Source: Xylogone sp. PMI_703 (Eukaryota; Ascomycota; Leotiomycetes). From it: 64,000 nucleotides of DNA. Each line of letters begins with the position of its first letter. Within the stretch, counting starts at the first letter, position 1. The notes beneath the pieces are model-generated. The model had not been told where the DNA came from. It saw only the letters and a program-made list of their open reading frames with translations, and did no database searches. The stretch covers positions 6,386,001 through 6,450,000 of the forward strand of contig JAJTUQ010000001.1 in NCBI GenBank assembly GCA_021399445.1, read 5' to 3'. Both the position numbers and the translations under genes were made by a program. Positions 1 to 10,788 of the stretch are shown here, one piece after another.

Positions 1-186
1 GTCGAACCTTTGCGCTTTTTAGCAGTGACATCCGCATTTTCTGTAATTGCCTTCTTGGGCTTCTTCATTTTCTCCACCTCACCATTTTGAATAGAGGCTA
101 CTAAAAGTAAATAAAAACTCAGGGGAAATAACTTGAAAATCAGAAGAAATACCTTTTCGCTTCTTTGATTCTATTTCCTTAGTCAT
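1..186 (-). CDS. 5' end of an unrecognised Lys-rich protein (partial)
   Basis: This is the beginning of a minus-strand gene that runs off the left edge. The ATG is at 186-184. Exon 1 (186-153) encodes MTKEIESKKRK, followed by a 52-nt intron (152-101, GTATTT donor, TTTTAG acceptor) and exon 2 (100 to the edge), which stays open. About 44 residues are visible. They are rich in lysine, with KKRK, KKPKK and KKRKG clusters that could act as nuclear or nucleolar localisation signals. No domain is visible, so no function is assigned. The lysine-rich start would fit a ribosome-biogenesis or chromatin protein, but that is only a guess. It is divergent from the SMN gene to its right. Confidence 0.6.
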
Positions 187-707
187 TGTAAACTCAATTG
201 AGGTATTTGTTGTTGTAGTGTGGTAGTGATTTGTGAAGCAGAATCTACGACCCACGAACTTTTTTTCCACAGGTACTTGTTGGCGGTGAACAAAATAGGA
301 ATAGTCCCACAGCATATCGTTAAGCTGCGGGAACTCCCAATCCCTCTTGATACTTTTCAAGGAAACAAGTAAGATCAAGGTATGTCATCTTTTATTCTAT
401 TTCCATATTTTTCATTTGTTATTTCTTAATTCTATTATAAAATCCTTTATTTACTGCCGGATACTTCGCGCAAATTTATCTAGGTAAACTGTGTGATATT
501 TTCTTGCCTGGAACTTGGATGCGATATTCTCGCGTTGAAACTTCGCATATATATCTAAGGCATATCTGTGTACGATGTACGAATGAATGTATGCTTACCG
601 TCGTCATAGTACAGAAGCCTTTTCGATTCAAGATCTGATCATGTGATTGAGAGACATAGACCAACGTTACAAGACAAACGTTGATTACTGTTTAAACTGA
701 ATCCAAG
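187..707. promoter_or_regulatory. Divergent intergenic region, Lys-rich gene / SMN
   Basis: 521 nt between two divergent start codons, so it should hold both promoters. The sequence is AT-rich with T-runs. No open reading frame of interest and no recognisable binding-site array were seen. Confidence 0.5.
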
Positions 708-1454
708 ATGCCGCCTCAAAAAGATGCGTCCCATGAAGAAATCTGGGATGATTCGATGCTAGTAGACTCTTGGAACGATGCACTGGAAGAGTACCGGGTA
801 TGGTCCGTTCTGATTGCTTGCTTAACTTTGTGACGTGCTGATGTCCATTTAGCGCTACCATAGCATTCATGCTCGAGGAGAGAAGGCTGAGGATGTGCTG
901 AAGGCCTTCGAGGAGTCCACTGAAGTGTAGGTTTGCATGATGACTCGATTGGATTTCAGAACTGAATGAATTTTTAAGGGAGGCGGAGCCAGAATATATC
1001 GAAAACGAAGCCAAGCATACAGAGCCCAACGGTACGCCTTCAAAAGAGGCCGGGCCAGAAGGTCCCTCTACTCATGCAACTATTTCAGCTGAAAACAAGC
1101 ATTTTCATGTAAGAGATTAATACCAAATGATTCCCACATGTTTTTGGGTCACTCGGTAGGTTAACCATAATTAGAAAACTGAAGAGCAACCAACCACAGA
1201 AGAGCAATCAGGGACTCCTCGGGAGGGGCGAAAACCCGATGTGCAGGCCCTTCCGCAGCATCTTGTTGGTCAAGGTAAGGATAACGATGATCAGTCCAAG
1301 CATTTGAATGCGGCTGACGCGTTTCTGTTATGCAGTTCAAGATGAGGGTCTTAAGAATCTATTGATGTCCTGGTATTATGCTGGGTACTACACCGGGCTC
1401 TATGAAGGCCAACAGCAAGGGAGATCTGGTAAACAGCCCGGACCTTCAGCATGA
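708..1454 (+). CDS. smn1: SMN (survival motor neuron) homolog, snRNP assembly factor
   Basis: SMN is the oligomeric core of the complex that loads Sm proteins onto spliceosomal snRNAs. The gene is split into five exons: 708-797, 853-926, 979-1108, 1175-1274 and 1336-1454, giving 170 residues. The N-terminus carries the Gemin2-binding helix (IWDDSMLVDSWNDALEEY then YHSIHARGE, residues about 12-39). The middle is an acidic/Pro-rich linker with no Tudor domain visible, as in fission yeast SMN. The C-terminus has a textbook YG box, LLMSWYYAGYYTGLYEG (residues about 139-155), which drives oligomerisation. The stop follows 11 residues later. All junctions are GT-AG and keep the frame. The two conserved ends leave little doubt about identity; the exact exon 3/4 junction is the weakest part. 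Confidence 0.93.
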
Positions 1455-2818
1455 CGGATGTAAATCTCATATTCATAATCTACCGGGCCGAGAACCTGCG
1501 ACAATCCTAGTTTGGAGCTATCTACTCGAGAGTACACATCTATCCAGAATAAGGATACTACGCGAGTTTTCACGAGATATGATTAGACCTAAAGAGAGCA
1601 AGAAAAGAGGCAGGGGGAAAATAAGGTGCAGCGTTTCATTAGGAAATATTTCCCCAGCATCATGCCTCATGCGGTTGAAGATTACGGAACCGCGTATTGG
1701 ATACTCTAAGGGGCATATTCGGTTAGGACAACACTGGGCTCGATCATCAGGAGAATATGACTGCAGTAGTCTGGGCCCATGCATCTAGCGGGGCAGGAGG
1801 GAGCAATGCAGATATGGGACGAAGGGTGCGGAACACGCAATATCATAGAGCAAAGAGGCGCAAAATGAAAGAGATATGCTTCCCTGGTACTCCGTACTGT
1901 ACCGCCTTTCTAGCCGCCTACAAGTGAACAGTTGAGATGTTGAAACACGGGAGGGGATTGTGGAAATACAATCGTGCAGAGCGAGTCTAGTAGCTATCCG
2001 GAAGGTATCAAGACGGTCGATATGAGATTCGCCGCTAGACGTCTTAATAGAGACGTTAAGCATCAGTTGTGCGAAATTTCTGCTGAAGCTAATGGCACAC
2101 GGTGCTCTCAGCGAGTATCTGATCGCAAGCCTCCAGCCGGAGCTGTTGCGACGTAGCGAGACGTAGTGTTGCATCAGGACCCTGCGTGCCCCTGGTGGCC
2201 CCTCGCTTGAGACGAATCTGGCACAACATCTCCGACAGCAACTGTCGAGCCAGCATCGCTTGGCCGGAGCTATGACCACCCGTCAACTCCTGGCCAGGTA
2301 CCCGCGATTTCTCAACCGCCCGGGTCCCCAGTGGGCGAGCCCTCAATTGACCTCCAAATCGTCCAAAGTAGAATCACCACAATGCTGTTTCAAGGCGTCT
2401 TTTTTCTCGGCCCAGGAGTTCTCCGGGCACAGCCCAGTGTTCGATCTTTTGTTTCATGCCAAGGGGCTGGGGTAAGGCTTGGTCTGGTTGGGGTTCGTTG
2501 CAATTTCATGCTGGATTTAATAACCTCGAGGAACCCTCTCAAGGCACTCTTCTTTTCTCTTCATCCCGCTCTTCACACATTGCTAATCGTGCAATACCCG
2601 TCGTTTGCTTTCCTTTTTTTCACTTCATTTTTGCTATTCTATCACTACGAGCAGGCCCTCGGCAATTGGCTATTCCATCCTAAACAGATTTGATATCTTC
2701 TCCCTCACACCAACACAGCCAAGACAACTTTGATAGTTTTAGCTCCATCCGCAGCGCGGTTTTCTGTCTTTTGCAACTCTAAAATTCGATTCATCAGGAA
2801 AACCTTAATAAATTCATC
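1455..2818. other. Intergenic region, SMN 3' flank and cupredoxin gene promoter
   Basis: 1.36 kb with no supported gene. Several ORFs of 60-160 codons exist on both strands but show no domain-like composition. Position 1888-1901 holds a TACTCCGTA fused to TACTGTA, motifs also found in the right-hand desert. The last 300 nt (2530-2818) are pyrimidine-rich, as expected for a fungal core promoter and leader. Confidence 0.5.
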
Positions 2819-3884
2819 ATGAAGTTCTCAGCAATTGCCGCTCTCTGTGCTGCGCCATTGGCTTTGGCAGGTGTTCTCAAGGCAGATGTGATGCCAAGGG
2901 GCAATGAGATGATCAACGTTGGCAGCAAGGGCTCTGGATCAGTGGTCATCCAAGAAACTGTTATCAATGAAGTTATCATTATTTGGGTCAACGTCGGTGG
3001 CGGCGCTACTACCTCGACTGTGAACGCCGCATCAACCGTCAACAGTGCTGCTGCTGCTATCAAGACTCACACAGTATGTGTTCAGATTCCCATTTCCTTT
3101 AGAGACAACCTATTTACAACTTATAGGTCATCGTTGGTGGTGATGCTGGACTTGTATACTCTCCAAGCTCTGTCCAAGCTGCAGTTGGCGATATGGTCGT
3201 GTTCACTTTCATGTCTCAGAACCACACTGCTACCCAGTCTGCATTCGCAGCTCCCTGTGTGAAGCTTGCTGGCGGAATGGACTCCGGTTTCATGGCAAAT
3301 GTTAACAACACTGTCAGCCCACCACCGCAGATGGCCATGCAAGTTAAAGTCGCGACTCCAATCTGTAAGTTGGCAAGATTTGAACCCCTCTTTGAAGCCT
3401 GTACTAAGATGTATAGGGTTCTACTGCAGACAAAAGGGTCACTGCGGAAAGGGAATGACTTTCTCTATCAACCCAACAGCCGAGAAGACTCAAGCCATGT
3501 TTGAACAGATGGCTATCGCTCAGAACGGTACAGGAACCACTCCCGTCATTGCCGGTGGTGCTGCTGCTGCAACCACTGCCTCTGTAGCTGCAGCTGCTAC
3601 CACCGCCGTTGCTGCTCCACCACCTCCACCTGCTGCACCTGCTGCACCACCTGCCAGCTCTGGCTCTTCCTCAAGCTCTTCCGGCGGATCCGGTATGGTC
3701 AACGGATCTGGCAGCATGAACTCTGATGGTTCTTGCTCCTGCTCCTGCCTTTGCGGTGTTTCTGCCTTCCCTCAGGCTAACCAGGGCGTCGGCATGTACG
3801 GAGGAATGTCTGGTAAGTAGTCTATCTAAGCTGGATTTAATCGGGTCTAATTTCGTCTTAGGTGCCATGACTGTGGCGGCTTAA
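2819..3884 (+). CDS. Secreted cupredoxin-like, Ser/Ala/Pro-rich protein
   Basis: Four exons (2819-3073, 3127-3364, 3417-3812, 3862-3884) give 303 residues. Residues 1-18 (MKFSAIAALCAAPLALAG) are a clear signal peptide. Residues about 85-180 look like a plastocyanin/plantacyanin-type cupredoxin domain: it starts VIVGGDAGLVYSP, and the type-1 copper ligand set appears intact, with His in SQNHTATQSAF and then Cys, His and Met in FYCRQKGHCGKGM with plantacyanin-like spacing. The C-terminal third is an Ala/Pro/Ser/Gly linker followed by a CSCSCLC cluster. No convincing GPI-anchor tail is seen. Fungal members are secreted or cell-wall proteins, often called extracellular serine-rich proteins; the substrate is unknown. 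Copper binding is inferred from the ligand pattern. Confidence 0.85.
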
Positions 3885-4522
3885 TCGTAGAGTCTTCCAT
3901 GTGAAGGATTTAATTCGTGGCCTACCTTGGCACGCACGGCGGTGCTTGTATCATTCTTCTTTCAACTTTTCAGAGCAGGAGAGTCGCCATCAAAAGGCTT
4001 GACCCGATGTTCTAATGTTTTTGTTAAGGTATATATGACTGGATCGTATTTCTGGAGTTTCATTAATAGTCATACTTGAATGATATCCCGATGCATTCAG
4101 CTTTTTAGCGTCTTCATTTTTGTATGTTGTCAAGATAAAATAGACGGGCTCATTGCCTTTTAGCTTATCCTTGATGTGTCTACACATGTGCTATCTTATC
4201 TCCCTTCGTACGTCGTCTCTTCGTATCCGGCCCTTATCCCGTAGTTATCGGTCTTCGGAAATATGTAGTTCGATCACAAAAACCAAGTCACTAAGAGAGA
4301 GGCGAATCGCACTCATCAAATTTTAAGTGCCTCTAAAGAGGAGAATAGGTAGCCATAATGCGTTCAATTCCACGTAAATAGTACGCTGTAAGAAAATATC
4401 CATAACATCCCGTACCGCCGATCAATATGCTCAGTCACTCCCCCTCGCCGAAAACTCCGTCCAAAATTCCTTTGTAGGCTCACTATATACCAAAGTAGTC
4501 TCTCCATCGCATGGAGATCTCG
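3885..4522. other. Convergent 3' flanks
   Basis: 638 nt between two converging genes. AT-rich and consistent with overlapping 3' UTRs and termination regions. No gene or structured repeat seen. Confidence 0.5.
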
Positions 4523-4913
4523 CTACTTTTTCTTCGCCGCCAGGGCTTCAGCGGCCTTCCTCGCATCGGCTATAAAGTTAAGGTTGCACGTTAGGAACTG
4601 GTGGCCGAAAAGGAATGGGACTTTAAGGGTAGTTCTAAAGAGCTACATACCGGCAGCTTGCTTCTCCTTCATCATCGCAGCGACCCTCTCCTTCTCCCGC
4701 TGCATCTCAGTGCCGCTCATGTTGTTGGATTTCTTCTAGATAGCGAGAAAGAAAATCATATTAGTTCACTTGCTCTCGACTGGAGGTATCATCTATGTCC
4801 CCTAGCCCCAAAAGGAATACAGAAGGCGCAGTTGTCTTCGATAGACCTACCTGAGCGGCCATCTTCTTCTGGTTGGCCTCACGCGCCTTATCCCGCTGGT
4901 TTCCTCTAGTCAT
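4523..4913 (-). CDS. SERF/4F5-family small basic protein
   Basis: Three exons on the minus strand (4913-4851, 4735-4651, 4569-4523) encode 64 residues. The protein opens MTRGNQRDKAREANQKKMAA, the hallmark of the 4F5/SERF family, continues with a KKSNNMSGTEMQREKE segment, and ends in an Ala/Lys helix ADARKAAEALAAKKK. Length matches the family's usual 60-70 residues. SERF proteins are disordered, highly charged and known in animals and yeast to modulate protein aggregation; they also bind nucleic acids. All three exons have consensus splice sites and stay in frame. The first intron is about 115 nt. Confidence 0.88.
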
Positions 4914-6209
4914 CTTGAATGAAGGTCTGAGTGCGGATTGTCTGCAGCGCCTGGTGTGGTTGTTGTAGGGGTCCTTTGCCTGCGTGGCTTTTTTGATTTG
5001 ATGAGGCTGAAAGAACCATCTAGATGTGCTGCGGTAGCAAGTAGCGGGTCCTTCCGTCAGAATACAGGCTAGGAGGAACAGAAAATCCGAGGATCCAGGG
5101 ACGCCATGTGGGCTCACGTGATACGCGGATACAACGTCAAAAAAAGAACTTTGAATATTGTCCGATGCGCGCGCTTGTACTTGTACATAATGTGGGTTAC
5201 TCTAAAAGTTAGTTTCCTGTACAGAGATGGAGACCTGATTGGAATTTGGAATTTTGGTTTGGAAGGGGATTGAGGTACCGAATTGTTGTGCGCTGGTCCC
5301 TGGATGTTCAACTCTGGGTACTCAGCTGTGGTTGGCCCTTCACGCAGCTTGAAACACCCGACGAGCGCTTGTACCCAATCCCTAGAGTCACCAACACCAG
5401 GTCGAAACAGCGTGCAAACAAACTCTTTCCCACAAAGTCTGGGCGCCTACTGTAGTCACTATTGGCCCAAGAATAGAACTTTTTGACCCCAAATACATCA
5501 AACGTGAACAATGACTCGTGTTGCAGAGGTGGCCGAGGCCTCAGATCGATGTTTCCTTTCAACGGCACAGGCGGCTTTGTACCCCAGATCAGGAGCGTTT
5601 GTCTGGTTGTTTGGCCAGGAACCGTCCCTTTTGTAGCCCATCGCATAACAGGATATCGCTGATTTGGTCAAAGAACTGCCCTATGTCGCAGGTTCGATTG
5701 GGTATCGATGCCTGTTTCCCAAGTGGCCTTGCGATCTTCGAAAGATGGGATCGATTTTCGCGCTCTTTGTAACTTTTCGCTGTAGATGGGGATTTGAATA
5801 TATGGCCACGTCTGCCCTCCGCTGCAAAGGTTTGGTGTGTTGTCCCTTTCACTCTCGGCATCAATCTTTATTTCCTTCACTTTTCTCGCTATTGTTATAG
5901 CTTCTTTTCTACTATTGTCTGGGACAATAGCTTCTGTGTTATTATCTTAGCTGGTCTATTGTTATTCAGACACTCAACCGCCAAAAAACCATCATTTCCC
6001 AAAATTTCATTTCCTTTCTCCCAAAATTAAAACACAAGCTCTGAACAAACATCTTTCGGCCGGTTCGACTTTCATCTCAAATTTACAGTTACGATAGCAC
6101 TATCTCCTAACTTCAAGACTAAACGAAATCGCTCGAGATCACTGTAAGGGTTTTCCGTATGCGAATTTCTGTACAGGGTACTGACTTATCTAGTGATTAT
6201 ACAACAATC
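4914..6209. promoter_or_regulatory. Divergent intergenic region, SERF / DUF7598 genes
   Basis: 1.3 kb between two divergent genes. The right part (5780-6209) is T/C-rich and is probably the promoter and leader of the DUF7598 gene. It contains a perfect 8-bp stem with a 3-nt loop at 5912-5930 (CTATTGTC / GACAATAG). Short ORFs on both strands look random. Confidence 0.45.
5912..5930. repeat. Short perfect inverted repeat (hairpin) in a leader region
   Basis: CTATTGTC and GACAATAG pair perfectly around the loop TGG. It lies about 280 nt upstream of the DUF7598 start codon, in a pyrimidine-rich stretch. It could be a transcription-factor site or an mRNA hairpin; one occurrence may also be chance. 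Confidence 0.45.
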
Positions 6210-7181
6210 ATGTTCGGTTTTAATTCGAAGAAATCCGGACCTGGATACATTATCCTAAACGTCCTTCGGGTTTGTAACATCATAACTCTTATACTGGTCA
6301 TCATCGCAAGCTGGGTAATGCTCGTCAAGACTGTTATGACCTCTCAAGTAAGCTTCTGTTGGTATTCTTTGTAATGAGTATTTGAAGCTAACTGCTTCCC
6401 CTTTAGTTCTTCTTCTTTGATGGAGTCTCCCACTTCATTACCAGTGTCATCGCGGCGTTCCTTGTTGTATCCGAGATTGGTATCTTTCAGAACTACTTCG
6501 CGCATTATTGGCCACTATTTGGACCGGATGCCGGTCTTTTCTGTCTCGGACTTTCTATGCTTATACTGGGTTTCAACACACTTGGCAACCTTAACAAACC
6601 TGCCACGAGTGTCGAGAATCTTGGTTTGCCACTGTGGCGTATTGTGATTGCATCAGGTATTCTGGCTTCTGTATTGGGCTTTTTCAATATTATCGCTGTG
6701 AGTAATAAGCTCTTTTCTGGTCTATAAGTCACTTATTGACATCTTGTAGACGAATGCGTTCTGCAACACCAAAGAAGGAATCACTGGTCGCCAAGTCCGA
6801 GCAAATGGTGCGATTGCTACGGCTAAGTACACTGACAAGGCCGAATTAAGTCTCTCCAGTGGATCAACTCGGTCAAACCGATCACACCGAACAAAACGTC
6901 ACCATAAAGCATCACCTTCACTCCCTACTTACCGACCACCGACCCCAACTTCACCAGAGGAGCGTCGCAAATCAAGATTTGGATTCCAATTCCCAATCCG
7001 TACATCTTTTATCTCCAAGCCAATTCAAAACGATCCTGAACAGTTTCAGAAGTGGGAGGACAGGAGCTCACCCGTAGTTCCTGAGATTCAGCGCCCTCCA
7101 ACTGCACTCCATCCAATCCACTTCCCGCCACCACCTGCATCTTCCAGATACAGCGTTGCTAGCAATGTCACCCGCTTCTAA
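6210..7181 (+). CDS. DUF7598-type four-TM membrane protein
   Basis: Three exons (6210-6347, 6407-6697, 6750-7181) give 286 residues. The first 145 residues hold four hydrophobic segments in a MARVEL-like layout: about 13-40, 47-70 (FFFFDGVSHFITSVIAAFLV), 84-105 and 124-143. The start MFGFNSKKSGPGYIILNVLR and the block NLNKPATSVENLGLPLWRIV match a fungal family I know as DUF7598. The C-terminal half is a basic, Pro/Ser-rich cytosolic tail with a PP-rich stretch. No biochemical function is established to my knowledge; a plasma-membrane scaffold role is conceivable from the topology. It is followed 347 nt later by guanylate kinase in the same direction. Confidence 0.82.
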
Positions 7182-7528
7182 AGCTACGAGACGATACCAT
7201 TTTCCTTGATTCAGACCTCTGGGATGTTTCTGACTGCTTTGCGTAATACCCACATATGGAGAAGCTATGGCGGCGTTTAGGCGTATAGGTTGGAGGTATA
7301 ATTTGCACAGATTTGTTTTCCCCAAAGTGCATGTACCATCGATATAATAAATACACTATATCAAAATCGCCTTCACTACATAATATGTGACTTTATTCGA
7401 TATTTTGGGTATACTACTGAGACCGTGTTATTCTTAGTGCCCCATATATTAGGCATATATGCGATAAGGGGTTTTTGTGTCTGATAAAGAAATCGTGGGC
7501 TTCGATCCAATTTCTAGACCGCCCACAC
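7182..7528. other. Intergenic region before guanylate kinase
   Basis: 347 nt between two co-oriented genes, AT-rich, holding the terminator of one and the promoter of the next. Nothing else is seen. Confidence 0.45.
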
Positions 7529-8364
7529 ATGCTTGCCCTCCGAGCTGTTCGCAGCTGTCGACATATTCCTCGAACAGCATTCAATATACAGACTATACTA
7601 CGATACACAATGGCTTCAGGTGAGTCATTAGAATGTCCATTCTCTGCATTAATTGTTCTCCTCACAATCCAATCCCAATGCATCGTCTGTCCAAACTGAC
7701 ACCCATGGCAGTAACGCCTTCTGATCCACGACCAGTGGTTATTTCGGGCCCTTCTGGAGTTGGAAAGGGAACTTTATATAAGATGTTAATGGACGAATAC
7801 CCTACCACGTTTGCAACCTCTGTTTCGCACACTACACGGGGTCCAAGACCTGGTGAGAAGGAGGGTGTAGACTACTATTACATTACAATGGAGGAGTTTG
7901 AGGCCATGATTGCGCGAGGGGATTTCATAGAGAATGCCAAATTCGGTGATAACCGATACGGTACTTCCAAGCAGACAATTAGAGACCTGAGCGCTACCGG
8001 GAAGCTTGTGATTCTCGATATTGAGATGGAGGTTAGTTGCTATTTCTGTGCTGCATATAATGAAATTTATTATGTGCAAACATTACTGACTTAGGAAATG
8101 ATTAAGGGTGTTAAACAAATTAAGAAGTCTGGTATTGAAGCCCGGTTCGTGTTCATCGCGCCTCCTTCAATGGAGGAGCTAGAGAAACGTCTACGAGGAC
8201 GAGGTACAGAGAAGGAGGAGTCTATCCAGAAGAGACTAGCTCAGGCGAAAAACGAGATCGAGTACTCGAAGACCCCAGGAGCGCATGACCTCATTATTGT
8301 GAATGACTCGTTACCGGAAGCATATAAGAAATTAAAGGAGTTCATCTTTGCGAAGAGATCATGA
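7529..8364 (+). CDS. GUK1: Guanylate kinase, with possible mitochondrial presequence
   Basis: Guanylate kinase phosphorylates GMP to GDP with ATP. Exons are 7529-7619, 7712-8031 and 8107-8364. The P-loop VVISGPSGVGKGT, the GMP-binding SHTTRGPRPGE and YYYI segments, VILDIEMEG and RFVFIAPPS are all present. The usual cytosolic start would be the ATG at 7610 (195 residues). An in-frame ATG at 7529 adds 27 residues (MLALRAVRSCRHIPRTAF...) that are Arg-rich with no acidic residue, like a mitochondrial presequence, so two isoforms are plausible (222 residues for the long one). The last intron has two in-frame acceptors: 8107 gives the family sequence EMEGVKQIK and is preferred, while 8095 inserts four residues. 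Confidence 0.93.
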
Positions 8365-8846
8365 GATTATGACCATAGAATGGCTTGAGATCAAACCAAA
8401 GATTGTCAGGGTAGAATCTGGTCATATAGAGAGTATATGACTATGTTAAAGGTAGACAGAAAGACTGGAGATCTTAGATTGGGCGACTATTGAGTATATG
8501 ATTTGCACAGATACCACATCTTACTATAGTGATCCCATAGACAGACCTGAGAATATACTATGAAGGAAGCAATTTGTGAAACGTTATGGAAGATTTAGTC
8601 AATTAACCATGTATAGACTGCACGATATAAAGCTTGCAAGGAAATAAAGTCTCGTGATTAGGAAGGCTAATTAATCAAGTGAACAAAGGAACAATGCGAG
8701 ACAAAAGTGAAGCACAGCTTATGTGGCTTGTAATAATGCTATCCCTAGCCAGCTCAAGGAAATCCCCAAAGTCGATTTTGCAAAGGTATCGTCTCGCCCA
8801 TCATACACGCCAAAAGCACGCGCCGGAACAAATAGCAATTAATGAT
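8365..8846. other. Convergent 3' flanks
   Basis: 482 nt between converging guanylate kinase and septin genes. AT-rich; no gene seen. An ORF starting at 8679 is antisense to the septin and is not supported. Confidence 0.5.
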
Positions 8847-9989
8847 CTAGTAACCGTTCATGGTACCTCTCTGGGAGTTTCTGCTCAACTCTCGATCAGC
8901 GGAAGGGCTGATAGGTCGACTGCCACTGTGACCTGCGGCACTGCTCTCCTTAAGCGCAAGCAATTGCTTGGCACGGAAGGTCTCGTAGTGGATCTGGGAA
9001 GTGGTTTCGATCAAGTCTTGGAGGTGAGTGCGGGTAAGGAAGTTACGAAGGTAGACAAATTCGCAATGGGTCTCATCCTCAACATTGATGACTCCCCATC
9101 TATTCTGGCGGCCGCGGACCTGCTTGCCTCCAACAATGATGGACTTCTCAGAGCCAACAACTGCAAATGGGATGATATCCTAAGCAATTATTAGCTGGCT
9201 TTAGCTACAAATAGTCTCGTTTTACCGACCTTGATTTGCGCATTTAGAGCACGCTCCTCCTCATCCAACTCATCGTTGTCATAGGGGTACATCTTCAAGT
9301 TGTGGAAAGCAAACTCCTCCTTTATGCGCTCCTTGAAAGCACTTCGCTCCTCAAGAGTCAGGGAGTCAGACTTAGCAATGACGGGTACAACGTTGACGAC
9401 ATCAGAAAGCTTCTTCAGGACAACGATATCGATTGGCTTCAAGGCGTGACCAGAGGGCTGGATGAAGAAAAGACAGCAGTGAATGCGAGTATCCTGAATG
9501 TATCGTTCTCGCTGAGCAGTAAGTTCCTTTCGGAGGTAAGCAGAGTGTTGGTCCTTAATGTACTTCACAATAGGATCCCAGCATCTGTCGTTGTTTACGA
9601 GGTCACCGTAACCAGGAGTGTCAACAATGTTCAATCGCAGTCTGACTCCATTTTCCTCGATGATGTGTGAAACGGTCTGGATTTCGGTAGTGGTTCGTAC
9701 TGGCTCGTCTGGGAGTAATCTTCCCTTGGAGTCGATCAAATGAGAGGCGAAGATTGTGTTAATGAGAGTGGACTTCCCAAGACCGGTTTGACCTGGAACA
9801 CGCGCGTAAGTTATAAATCAGAGGATACATTAGGAGAAAAGTAATAGTTAACATACCAACGCAAATAACGTTGAACTGGAAACCACGCTTCAAGAGCTTT
9901 CGCTCAATCTGAGACGTGATGCTGTCGAAACCGACATGGCTCTTTGGATACACCGACTGTTGCGCGTTCTGTCTGTCTAGAGTCGCCAT
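8847..9989 (-). CDS. CDC10: Septin, Cdc10 type
   Basis: Septins are GTP-binding proteins that form heteromeric filaments at septa, bud necks and hyphal branch sites. Three minus-strand exons (9989-9857, 9792-9230, 9179-8847) give 342 residues. The GTPase motifs are complete: GQTGLGKST (G1), DTPGYGD (G3) and AKSD (G4). The septin unique element ends with DLIETTSQIHYETFRAKQLL. The N-terminus is short (SHVGFDSITSQIERKLLKRGFQFN) and there is no C-terminal coiled coil, which places it with S. cerevisiae Cdc10 and A. nidulans AspD rather than Cdc3, Cdc11 or Cdc12. Introns are 64 and 50 nt. It shares an upstream region with the bL32m gene. Confidence 0.95.
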
Positions 9990-10310
9990 TGCTAGAGATT
10001 TTTACAGCTGAAAGTGAAAGACGGTTTAATAGAGACCAAAACTTGTACGCAAACAAAAGAGTTGACAGAAGATGTATTTGATTCAACGAGTGCGGCCGAA
10101 AATAATATTGCGGCAAGGAGGTCAAGAAAGGGGTATCTCCAGAAACAACTAGTGCCGAAGCGGCTAGACCCCTAATACGATGAAATGTCCCTTGTGGTCC
10201 GAGCTTGCGAAAAGCTTCAAAATATACCCGAAGTCATAAGACACCTACCCGTATTCAGTGCCGAGTCCATTGCAGCCAATTCGGTACACGTATTGCCGTC
10301 TATCTTTAAC
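9990..10310. promoter_or_regulatory. Shared divergent promoter region, septin / bL32m
   Basis: 321 nt separate the two start codons, so both promoters must overlap or abut. An upstream in-frame ATG at 10185 lies here, but the bL32m family length argues for a start at 10311. Confidence 0.5.
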
Positions 10311-10788
10311 ATGGCGAACATACATGTCACCGCTTCCTCTATACTGTCATCTTTCCTACCCCGATTGTCTCCATCGATACGCACAGCAAGGATAGGTTCC
10401 CTAGCCATCTTTTCACGACAGCTATCTCACCCACTTATCCCAGCACTAAATATCGCTGTTCCGGCTGCCATCCATCTCAATGTTCCAAGTTTATTAGGAG
10501 GGATCTGGGAGTCGATATTGCGGGCCGTCCCAAAGAAGAAAACTTCACACATGAAAAAGAGGCATAGGCAAATGGCTGGCAAGGGAATGAAGGACGTGAC
10601 ATCTTTGAATAGATGTTCTGCCTGCGGCCATATCAAGAGGGCACATGTACTTTGCCCCTACTGTGTTAAAGGTAGCAATGCTAGCATGCATCTAGGTCAA
10701 CCATTCTCTAACTCGGCTGGCAGAACTCCAGAAAGCTATGAAAGCAAATGCAGAGAAGACCACATCAGATCGATCGGCAGATCTGTAG
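10311..10788 (+). CDS. MRPL32: Mitochondrial large-subunit ribosomal protein bL32m
   Basis: A structural protein of the mitochondrial 54S subunit, processed by the m-AAA protease in yeast. Exons are 10311-10671 and 10724-10788 (141 residues). Residues 1-70 form a hydrophobic/basic presequence-like region. The mature part begins AVPKKKTSHMKKRHRQMAGK and carries the zinc-binding CSACGHIKRAHVLCPYC motif. The reading frame continues without a break to 10832, but a 52-nt intron with a GTAGCA donor, a CTAAC branch site and a CAG acceptor restores the expected tail CVKELQKAMK, so I prefer the spliced form. An upstream in-frame ATG at 10185 would add 42 residues and is less likely. Confidence 0.9.

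Noticed and set aside
1378..1788. 136-codon plus-strand frame over the SMN 3' end
   Set aside because: It is a different frame across the SMN YG-box exon and its 3' flank; the SMN frame explains the sequence better.
8679..9194. 171-codon plus-strand frame
   Set aside because: Exactly antisense to the septin C-terminal exon; no independent support.
10185..10310. N-terminal extension of bL32m from the ATG at 10185
   Set aside because: Adds 42 residues not expected for the family and would use most of the short divergent promoter region.
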